Of a DNA stretch of 64,000 bases, positions 44,506-50,538 are shown one piece after another. Source of the DNA: [Clostridium] innocuum. Lineage in GTDB: Bacteria; Bacillota_I; Bacilli_A; Erysipelotrichales; Erysipelotrichaceae. The translations under genes were made by a program, and so were the position numbers. The notes beneath the pieces are model-generated. The model searched no databases and had not been told where the DNA came from. It saw nothing but the letters and a program-made list of their open reading frames with translations. Every line of letters begins with the position of its first letter. The first letter of the stretch is position 1. The stretch covers positions 1,302,001 through 1,366,000 of the forward strand of contig CP048838.1 in assembly GCA_012317185.1 (NCBI GenBank), read 5' to 3'.

Positions 44506-45441
44506 ATGAATGAGAGTATCGTATTGAAAGGAATACATAACAAAAAAATAAAAAACATATTCATATTAGGACAGCCAAGGACTGGTAAGAGTACGATTGC
44601 TAAAAAATTATTGTCATATGGTGCTTTTAGTATCTTAGCAATGGATGAAGTAAGACATGCGTTTTATGCATGTGGGATACAGGATATATATGCAAAGGAT
44701 AATAAGACCGAGGTGAAGGATACATATTCCACAGCTTTTTTAGAGTTTATAAAAAGCTATATCAAATCTTTTCGTCATAACAATCCGGATATCACCCTAA
44801 TCATTGAAGGAATGGAAATGACCGTACAGGAAGTAGCTAAGGAATTTCCAGAGGATATCATCGTAGTTTTGGGAATAGATACATCTGATACACAGGTATT
44901 TTTTGATTTGATAAGAATGCAGGAACGCACGATCGGACATGCATGGACTAGAAATATTACGGATGATGAACTATATGAATGTATAGAACGTAGTATGAGA
45001 TTTTCTAAAGAAAACGAGAAAGATGCACGGAAGTGGAGGATCGCATATTTTTCCTGCAATGGTCATCGGACAGAAGATTATGAAAGATCGATCATCGACT
45101 ATATATTACGATCCATGTCTTCCGATGATATAAGGTCTTACCGTGAACATATGAATTTGATGGATCTATATCTTTTCTTAGATCTTACTGATCGTTTTGA
45201 AAACTATAACTATATTAAAAATATTTTGAAAATCGATTATTATCAGATCATCAAGGTAGGTCATCGTGATCTATTAGAGCTTCATGAGCTTCACCTTAGA
45301 GTCCCTATCTTATATCATGTCGATGACCTTAGCATATTTGAAAAACAAATATCCAAGCTTAGAGATTTGAGAAATACATCGAAAGATATCGTTATCGATA
45401 TCTGTGGGAATATCGAAAACTTAGGAGGGATCACGAAATGA
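44506..45441 (+). CDS. P-loop kinase-like protein
   Basis: 311 residues. Walker A 'IFILGQPRTGKSTIAKKLL' near 18-36, 'LAMDEVRHAFYACG' near 44-57, 'LIIEGMEMTV' near 98-107, all as in small-molecule kinases and zeta-toxin-like enzymes. The last 100 residues (from 'SSDDIRSYREHMNLMDLYLF') have no recognised domain. Phosphate acceptor unknown; a toxin or defence role is possible. GGGAGGCAAGC precedes the ATG. It overlaps the next gene by four bases. Confidence 0.65.
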   Translation: MNESIVLKGIHNKKIKNIFILGQPRTGKSTIAKKLLSYGAFSILAMDEVRHAFYACGIQDIYAKDNKTEVKDTYSTAFLEFIKSYIKSFRHNNPDITLIIEGMEMTVQEVAKEFPEDIIVVLGIDTSDTQVFFDLIRMQERTIGHAWTRNITDDELYECIERSMRFSKENEKDARKWRIAYFSCNGHRTEDYERSIIDYILRSMSSDDIRSYREHMNLMDLYLFLDLTDRFENYNYIKNILKIDYYQIIKVGHRDLLELHELHLRVPILYHVDDLSIFEKQISKLRDLRNTSKDIVIDICGNIENLGGITK

Positions 45442-45710
45442 AACTGTTTATGATAAGTGGAAGGATAAAGGATATCAGGACAAGGATATCGGCAACCCAG
45501 CGAAGCTTTCTCAATATGCATATCTCTTCCAGTGATGGTGCATCCTATGAAATATCGATGTCATATGAGCAATTACTCGATAACCGTCCTCTGGAGGTCG
45601 GTGATAGTGTGATGGCAAAAGGACAGATCGTCTCCCATGAGAGTGAGAATGCATCCGGTGAGGTACATCTGTCCTATGAATTCATAGCAGATCACATCAC
45701 GAGGTATTAG
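45438..45710 (+). CDS. small OB-fold-like protein
   Basis: 90 residues made mainly of strands: 'MISGRIKDIRTRISATQRSF', 'VGDSVMAKGQIVSHESENAS', 'EVHLSYEFIADHI'. This looks like a nucleic-acid-binding OB fold. Its ATG overlaps the kinase stop, so the two products are probably made together. Confidence 0.5.
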   Translation: MKLFMISGRIKDIRTRISATQRSFLNMHISSSDGASYEISMSYEQLLDNRPLEVGDSVMAKGQIVSHESENASGEVHLSYEFIADHITRY

Positions 45711-45716
45711 CATGTA

Positions 45717-45739
45717 CTACATGGCAAGTTGCCAGGTAG
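45717..45739. repeat. interspersed palindrome copy (imperfect)
   Basis: CTACATGGCAAG/TTGCCAGGTAG, one A-G mismatch, six bases after the stop of the OB-fold-like gene. Confidence 0.8.
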
Positions 45740-45780
45740 TTTCCCATATGCCAGATAGTCGAAAGAGAGGATGTAAAAAT

Positions 45781-45939
45781 ATGAAATTACTCATTCTGAT
45801 ACAGTCACTGTATATCATCTATTTATTATTACGGATCAAGCGCTATAAACAAGAAATCGAAATGTATGAAAACTTACGTTATATGTATGTTGAAATGATA
45901 CGATGGTTGAATGCTAAGCGTCTCAAAGATAAAAAATAA
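45781..45939 (+). CDS. small membrane-anchored coiled protein
   Basis: 52 residues: a hydrophobic helix ('LLILIQSLYIIYLLL') and a charged coiled helix ('RYKQEIEMYENLRYMYVEMI'). AGAGAGGATGTAAAA stands before ATG 45781. Not recognised. Confidence 0.45.
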   Translation: MKLLILIQSLYIIYLLLRIKRYKQEIEMYENLRYMYVEMIRWLNAKRLKDKK

Positions 45940-46040
45940 GTGTAATGACTCATCACGACTAAGGGAGAAAGACGGAAAACTTGATGCAATGAGATAGCTT
46001 CAGATCTTACGATATCATCGATTCCCTTTTGGCTGCGCCT

Positions 46041-46233
46041 CTACATGGCAAATTGCCATGTAGCTATGGAATACCGCATCCGGCTCCTCAGTCAAGGATC
46101 GGGTCGTATTTTCCTTTCGGAAAATCTCCACCCTGCCTTGCGGCTCCCTGACTGCTCCACCTCCAGCGGTATGAAGAAAGTGTAAGGTACTCATCCTTAC
46201 GATCGTAAGCGGTAACCCCGCAAGGAGAAGAAT
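46041..46233 (+). promoter_or_regulatory. structured leader element, copy D
   Basis: Palindrome 46041-46063 with central A, CAGTCAAGGA facing TCCCTGACTG (one mismatch), ATTTTCC-TTTC-GGAAAAT, GTAAGG-N7-CCTTAC, TTACGATCGTAA, GCGG-TAACC-CCGC, then AAGGAG and ATG 46234. Confidence 0.75.
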
Positions 46234-46542
46234 ATGAAAAATGTAGTGAATACGATCATCGGAGACAACAACATTATAATCAGAAACAGCACGGTATCTC
46301 ACATCAAGAATGTCGAGACCCTTTCGCGAGGTTGGAAGTGGGTCGAATCCACAGAGGGCTCAGGCTTCTTACTATCACCTGAGAGAGATAGCGTTGTCGA
46401 TTATGTCCTGATCATAGGGACAAGTGATATCCGTTACCGTTTCCGTGATACAGAGTCATGGCTACTGTTCGTAGGAACGGAAAAAGAATTCAAGGATTTC
46501 ATCTTGAAGGAAGTGAGGGATGGATACGATCTCCATAAGTGA
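46234..46542 (+). CDS. hypothetical protein upstream of a PemK-like gene
   Basis: 102 residues, beta-rich ('VVNTIIGDNNIIIRNSTVSH', 'DYVLIIGTSDIRYRFRDTES'). Not recognised; it does not look like a known MazE-type antitoxin but lies in the antitoxin position. AAGGAGAAGAAT precedes the ATG, and it overlaps the next gene by 23 bases. Confidence 0.55.
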   Translation: MKNVVNTIIGDNNIIIRNSTVSHIKNVETLSRGWKWVESTEGSGFLLSPERDSVVDYVLIIGTSDIRYRFRDTESWLLFVGTEKEFKDFILKEVRDGYDLHK

Positions 46543-47038
46543 AGAAAGAAAAAAGTTGATGAACGATATACTGACACTACAGCAGAAAGAACTCGAAACC
46601 TGCGATAACCTCCGAGCGCTCTATATATCCATGCTCAACCATCACAATCATCACAAGGACCATAGCTGCACGGAAAAAGGTGTCGATATCCGTGTAGGAG
46701 ATATCTGTTATATCGATTTCGGAAATGCATTCATCGAAGAGATAGGCTTCCAGCATTTCGGACTCATTTTGAGCCTATATAAAAATAAAGCGTATGTCGT
46801 GCCGATGAGCGGCAATGAGCGAGCTTATGCGCAAGCCTATAGTAAGGACACCCCGAACGGAAAAAGACACCTGATGCGCCTGGAAAAGGTAGGTATGATG
46901 AAGAAACGCTCTGTCTTATTCATAAACGATTCCAAATGGATAAATACCGCAAGGGTCATAGATGTAAAAGGACATCTGAAAAGAGACAGTCAGGTCTTTC
47001 AAGAAATCATGACCAGAGTCAAAGACATGATATCCTAG
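46520..47038 (+). CDS. PemK/MazF-like protein
   Basis: 172 residues. After a helical start (1-50) comes a PemK/MazF-type barrel: 'VRVGDICYIDFG'-like start ('IRVGDICYIDFGNAFIEEIG' at about 55-74), 'FGLILSLYKNKAYVVPMSGN' near 78-97, 'VLFINDSKWINTARV' near 130-144. MazF enzymes cut RNA at short motifs, and the conserved 'H-x-G-L' position is kept as 'HFGL'. The helical extension and the unusual upstream partner set it apart from standard toxin-antitoxin pairs. Catalytic activity is not certain. Confidence 0.6.
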   Translation: MDTISISEERKKLMNDILTLQQKELETCDNLRALYISMLNHHNHHKDHSCTEKGVDIRVGDICYIDFGNAFIEEIGFQHFGLILSLYKNKAYVVPMSGNERAYAQAYSKDTPNGKRHLMRLEKVGMMKKRSVLFINDSKWINTARVIDVKGHLKRDSQVFQEIMTRVKDMIS

Positions 47039-47062
47039 AGGAGCTCTCCTCTAGGATATTTC
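47030..47062 (+). terminator. perfect 14-base-pair inverted repeat over the stop codon
   Basis: ATATCCTAGAGGAG-CT-CTCCTCTAGGATAT contains the TAG stop of the PemK-like gene and is followed by TTTC. It probably ends the transcript. Confidence 0.6.
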
Positions 47063-47130
47063 ATATACTACCGAGCAGCTGATCAAGTAAAAAGATGCTG
47101 GATAGCTCTGCCGGCTCAGGTGCCGGCCAG

Positions 47131-47326
47131 CTACATGGCAAGTCGCCACGTAGCTATGGAATACCGCTTATGGCTCCATCAGTCAATGACCGGGTTGTAT
47201 TTTCCTTTCGGAAAATCTCCACCCTGCCTATGGCTCATTGACTGCTCCACCTCCAGCGGTGTGAAGAAAGTGTAAGGTAGCTATCTTACATGAAGCGATC
47301 GGTAACCCCGCGCGGAGGACATAACT
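47131..47326 (+). promoter_or_regulatory. structured leader element, copy E
   Basis: Palindrome 47131-47153 (one mismatch near the centre). CAGTCAATGA faces TCATTGACTG, a perfect stem in which both strands changed relative to copies C and F (covariation). ATTTTCC-TTTC-GGAAAAT lies inside. GTAAG-N8-CTTAC and CGG-TAACC-CCG precede GGAGG. GCCGGC-TCAGGT-GCCGGC lies directly upstream, as in copy A. Confidence 0.75.
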
Positions 47327-47566
47327 ATGAAAACAATTCAAACGATGAAAAAACAAATTCTAAAAATGTACGAAATCGAATATGGCAACGAAGATTATCC
47401 GTACAGTGTGAGAATCTATAATAATTTCAATGGTGTGTTATATTACACAGGAATCGGAAGATATTGCAAAAGTATTGATGAAATTGATGAATATATACTA
47501 AAAGAAGGATTTGAAAAAATGAATGGTGTATTTTCAAAACATGGCTATATTTTTAAGAAAGTGTAA
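47327..47566 (+). CDS. small hypothetical protein behind leader copy E
   Basis: 79 residues, aromatic-rich ('YPYSVRIYNNFNGVLYYTGI'). Not recognised. CGGAGGACATAACT precedes the ATG. Confidence 0.5.
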   Translation: MKTIQTMKKQILKMYEIEYGNEDYPYSVRIYNNFNGVLYYTGIGRYCKSIDEIDEYILKEGFEKMNGVFSKHGYIFKKV

Positions 47567-47600
47567 AGGCAAAGTATGTATCTTTCTAAGAATTTCTATG

Positions 47601-47627
47601 GCTGCCGATGGCAGTGCCAGCGGCAGC
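47601..47627 (+). repeat. GC-rich hairpin repeat, copy 1
   Basis: GCTGCCG-A-TGGC-AGT-GCCA-G-CGGCAGC folds into 11 base pairs. The same sequence recurs at 48521-48547; both are followed by AGCG and lie after cassette genes. Confidence 0.7.
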
Positions 47628-47677
47628 AGCGTCCGTGTAATCTACGCCGATAGGAGAAAGATAAACCCAATTCTATA

Positions 47678-47700
47678 TAACCTGGCAAATTGCCAGGTTA
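47678..47700. repeat. interspersed palindrome copy
   Basis: TAACCTGGCAA-A-TTGCCAGGTTA, perfect dyad of 23 bases, 47 bases before leader copy F. Confidence 0.85.
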
Positions 47701-47746
47701 TGAAGATTTCCCTGTATAAAGCACAGTCGTTTTATGAGCCGACAGA

Positions 47747-47942
47747 CTACATGGCAAGTTGCCATGTAGCTATGGAATACCGCTTGCGGTTCCACAGTCA
47801 AGGACCGGGTCGTATTTTCCTAACGGAAAATCTCCACCCTGCCTTTGGCTCCTTGACTGCTCCACCTTCAGCGGTGTGAAGAAAGTATAAGGCAGCTACC
47901 TTACATGAAGTGAGCGGTAACCCCGCATGGAGGAATAATAAA
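47747..47942 (+). promoter_or_regulatory. structured leader element, copy F
   Basis: Palindrome 47747-47769, CAGTCAAGGA facing TCCTTGACTG (perfect), ATTTTCC-TAAC-GGAAAAT, TAAGG-CAGCTA-CCTTA, GCGG-TAACC-CCGC, then GGAGG and ATG 47943. Confidence 0.75.
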
Positions 47943-48434
47943 ATGACAAATAAAGAATTAAGCACAAAGATAAGAAAGACATTAAAGGAATCCGGATACA
48001 CATCAAAAGATATAAAAGTATCTGTCCGCTCCAGCCTATACGACACGGTCGCAAAGATCACGATCCATAACCCGCACATCAATAAAAACGAGATTGAGAA
48101 ATTGCTGCTGACTGCATATGAAGAAATAGACAGAGATATAGTTACCGGTGAGATCCTACAAGGTGGGAACACAATGTTATTTATTGATTATGAATACGGA
48201 ATCTTTGAAGAAGTGGCGTATGAATGGGCAGCGACCGCAAAAGGCCTGATGCATAGTAAAGAGGAAGTAACAAGGATCTTTGATGGTCTGTATCTGCTGG
48301 ATCCGGACCGCACCGGAGTGCTCTCAATCCGACAGCAGAACGAAAAAGCCTCTTGCACATATAAGGTATATAACCTTTCTCATCTCTGCGAATTCATTTA
48401 CAAATTCGTAGAATTTGGTACGATCGCCGTATAA
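47943..48434 (+). CDS. LPD29-like (large polyvalent protein-associated) domain protein
   Basis: 163 residues. The first half, 'IRKTLKESGYTSKDIKVSVR', 'AKITIHNPHINKNEIEKLLL' and 'DIVTGEILQGGNTMLFIDY', matches the LPD29-type domain often found in anti-restriction and polyvalent proteins of conjugative elements. The second half is unrecognised. Last cassette before the transfer region; a T-rich hairpin follows. Confidence 0.55.
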   Translation: MTNKELSTKIRKTLKESGYTSKDIKVSVRSSLYDTVAKITIHNPHINKNEIEKLLLTAYEEIDRDIVTGEILQGGNTMLFIDYEYGIFEEVAYEWAATAKGLMHSKEEVTRIFDGLYLLDPDRTGVLSIRQQNEKASCTYKVYNLSHLCEFIYKFVEFGTIAV

Positions 48435-48470
48435 AAAAATTCATTAAAAAAAATAGGAAAAATGTTTTTG

Positions 48471-48500
48471 AAAAGGTCATCGAAGAGAAGGCCTTTTTTT
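48471..48500 (+). terminator. rho-independent terminator
   Basis: AAAAGG and CCTTTT around a 15-base loop, ending in seven T, after the LPD29-like gene. Confidence 0.55.
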
Positions 48501-48520
48501 ACTTCCTTCATTTTTCCATA

Positions 48521-48547
48521 GCTGCCGATGGCAGTGCCAGCGGCAGC
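48521..48547 (+). repeat. GC-rich hairpin repeat, copy 2
   Basis: Identical to the hairpin at 47601-47627. Confidence 0.7.
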
Positions 48548-48598
48548 AGCGCCTTCGCAAATCGCGCGGTGGGGATATGTAAAAGAGCACTCGAAAGC

Positions 48599-48620
48599 CA
48601 ACATGGCAACTTGCCAGGTA
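48599..48620. repeat. interspersed palindrome copy (imperfect)
   Basis: ACATGGCAACTTGCCAGGT with one A-G mismatch, 34 bases before a strong AAGGAGG. Confidence 0.8.
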
Positions 48621-48672
48621 GGATTCATAACAGTATAAAAGCATATCAAAAGATAAGGAGGATATCCAAAAA

Positions 48673-48775
48673 GATGATAAAAAAAAGAATGTATAGAACA
48701 ACTATTCATGCCGGATCAACCTTAAGAGAGTACCAGAGATGGCTGGCTCCCTCTCGGGAGCCGCCACTTCACTAA
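48673..48775 (+). CDS. possible small basic peptide
   Basis: About 33 codons starting MIKKRMYRTTIHAGSTLREY, with AAGGAGG 12 bases before the ATG. The coding frame runs into the hairpins of the candidate oriT and its stop lies inside the second one. May be a leader peptide or a chance frame. Confidence 0.3.
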
Positions 48776-49183
48776 AAACGCTGTTTTTAGTGAAGCAGGA
48801 TAAGGGAAAACGTATACGTTTTCGTGGGAACAAACGGTCAACGACCGTTTTTTTTAGTGCTTTGGAGAATATATGTATACATTATGCAGACATAAATAAA
48901 TCCTTTATTTATCATAGTTTTTAAATATCAAAGAGGGCTTTAAAAATCTGTATTTCGCTTTATAGAACAAGTATACATTTCTGTATACATGTAACCATAA
49001 ATAATCGTATACGTGTATACATTTTGTATACACAGCTCATATACCTTACATATAAAGGTGATTTCACGTAATCTTAAGCATTAGAACACAAATATGTATA
49101 CATACTCAATTTTATATGTATACAAAAAGCAAGCGATCAATATCTAATTTTTAAGTCAATGAATAGACTGGAAGGAGTACCAA
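48741..49183. other. candidate oriT / relaxosome-binding region
   Basis: Three hairpins in a row: GGCTCCC-TCTC-GGGAGCC (48745-48762), a 13-base-pair stem CTTCACTAAAAAC/GTTTTTAGTGAAG (48767-48795), and AAACGGTC-AAC-GACCGTTT (about 48832-48850). Nine GTATAC sites follow between 48812 and 49123 in AT-rich DNA. It lies directly before the ribbon-helix-helix, HAD and MobL genes, the usual place of oriT. The nick site is not identified. Confidence 0.55.
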
Positions 49184-49633
49184 ATGGAGAAAAAAACTTT
49201 ATCTATTCGAGTCAGCGATATTGCTCTAGATAAACTTCAACAGCTATATTATTTAGAAGAAGAAAGAAAGAAAAAATACAATGAGTCCACACTAACGAAA
49301 GGAGAAATTTTAGAAGAAGCCATCGATAATTATTATGCAATGAAATTGGATAAAGACACCGGTTCCGATTATCTTACCAGAATGAATCTGATGATCCAGG
49401 ATGCTCTAAAACAACAAAACAACCAAAGAGATATGACCCTCAACCATATCCTCCGCTATGCCATGATGTCTTATGAAGCCGGTGTCACCATGCTCAAAAA
49501 TTTTAGGTTACCGGATGAAGAAAAACCAAAGGATTTTGAAGATGCAAGAAACCTTGTCCAAAATCTTGATAGTATCTTTGAAGATAGTATCTATGAAAAA
49601 GTCGCTAAAGAGCTTGGTGAGGAGGTCGATTGA
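49184..49633 (+). CDS. ribbon-helix-helix relaxosome accessory protein
   Basis: 149 residues. 'KKTLSIRVSDIALDKLQQL' at the start is the strand of a ribbon-helix-helix domain. 'LTKGEILEEAIDNYYAMKLD' supplies the helices (about 35-54), and the rest is a helical part. Such proteins bind repeated sites in oriT and bring in the relaxase. The GTATAC array just upstream is the natural target, and the gene is probably self-controlled through it. AAGGAGTACCAA precedes the ATG. Confidence 0.75.
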   Translation: MEKKTLSIRVSDIALDKLQQLYYLEEERKKKYNESTLTKGEILEEAIDNYYAMKLDKDTGSDYLTRMNLMIQDALKQQNNQRDMTLNHILRYAMMSYEAGVTMLKNFRLPDEEKPKDFEDARNLVQNLDSIFEDSIYEKVAKELGEEVD

Positions 49634-49636
49634 TCT

Positions 49637-50503
49637 ATGCTCATCAAGGATGTTTTTGATAGTCTGAGTGATCATCTGGAAAAGGGATTCTCCTGTTATC
49701 GAAAGATGCGCGGCACCGACCCCAATGGCTTCAATTATGACATGCTTGAGAATTTCCTGAACGTCACCAGGCAATCTTATATGAACTGTTTAGAAGATCA
49801 TTTCGATCATACCTTGCTGGAACATATAGAACGACAGTGTCAGAAAAAGGGACAACAGGTATTCAGTGCTGACTTTTTAAATGACCTCATGGAAACCTAT
49901 ATGGAGGAACGCTTTGCGAAGCCGAGATATTTTTTCGACATGGATGGCGTCCTGTTCAAACTTGATAATACCCTGACTTCTCTTGAACCACTATACGAGG
50001 AAGGATATTTTAAGAATCTTCCCACCCATCGTTTGGCAGTCCGCTGCCTGCAGGAGATGCTGATACAGGACCCTGAACAGGTCTATATCCTTTCACATTA
50101 TATCGACTCTCCTTTTGCAGAACAGGAAAAGCGGGAGGTACTGCAGGAACTCTTCCCTTCTCTGGATATGCACAACGTGATCCTGGTTCCTTATGGAGAA
50201 AGTAAGACTGACTATGTACCGATAAGGATCAAAGAGAATGATTTCCTCGTAGATGACTATAACCACAATCTTGAATGTTGGAGAGATGCAGGCGGATATG
50301 CGATCAAATTCGTGAATGCCATAAATGACAGACACGGGTCCTGGATAGGCAGCAAAGTCGAATATGATGATCCTGAACTCAACAGATCCCTGAACCACAT
50401 ATTTGAAAATGCTGCTATGAGTAAACCTCTGGAAATGACTCTTGAGCCTTATATGCAACAAAAACTGGAGGTGTTACGATCGCATGCAGATATCGGTTTT
50501 TGA
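49637..50503 (+). CDS. HAD-superfamily 5'-nucleotidase (NT5C type)
   Basis: 288 residues. The HAD motif I, 'RYFFDMDGVLFKLDNT' near 97-112, is followed by 'QVYILSHYIDSP' (motif II) near 153-164 and 'ENDFLVDDYNHNLECW' (motif IV) near 198-213, the layout of 5'(3')-deoxyribonucleotidases. The first 90 residues are a helical extension. Genes like this often sit beside the relaxase in Firmicute elements; it may adjust the nucleotide pool or repair DNA ends. GAGGAGG precedes ATG 49637. Confidence 0.75.
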   Translation: MLIKDVFDSLSDHLEKGFSCYRKMRGTDPNGFNYDMLENFLNVTRQSYMNCLEDHFDHTLLEHIERQCQKKGQQVFSADFLNDLMETYMEERFAKPRYFFDMDGVLFKLDNTLTSLEPLYEEGYFKNLPTHRLAVRCLQEMLIQDPEQVYILSHYIDSPFAEQEKREVLQELFPSLDMHNVILVPYGESKTDYVPIRIKENDFLVDDYNHNLECWRDAGGYAIKFVNAINDRHGSWIGSKVEYDDPELNRSLNHIFENAAMSKPLEMTLEPYMQQKLEVLRSHADIGF

Positions 50504-50504
50504 T

Positions 50505-50526
50505 CACATGGCAATCTGCCAGGTAG
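50505..50526. repeat. interspersed palindrome copy (diverged)
   Basis: CACATGGCAATCTGCCAGGTAG: outer arms kept, centre altered. It lies between the HAD stop and the relaxase ribosome-binding site. Confidence 0.65.
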
Positions 50527-50538
50527 GAGGTCCCATCT

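Noticed and set aside
43542..48434. The leader copies as integron attC sites
   Set aside because: Cassette order and imperfect hairpins are reminiscent, but the elements precede genes with ribosome-binding sites, lack the GTTRRRY boxes, and no tyrosine-type integron integrase is in the window.
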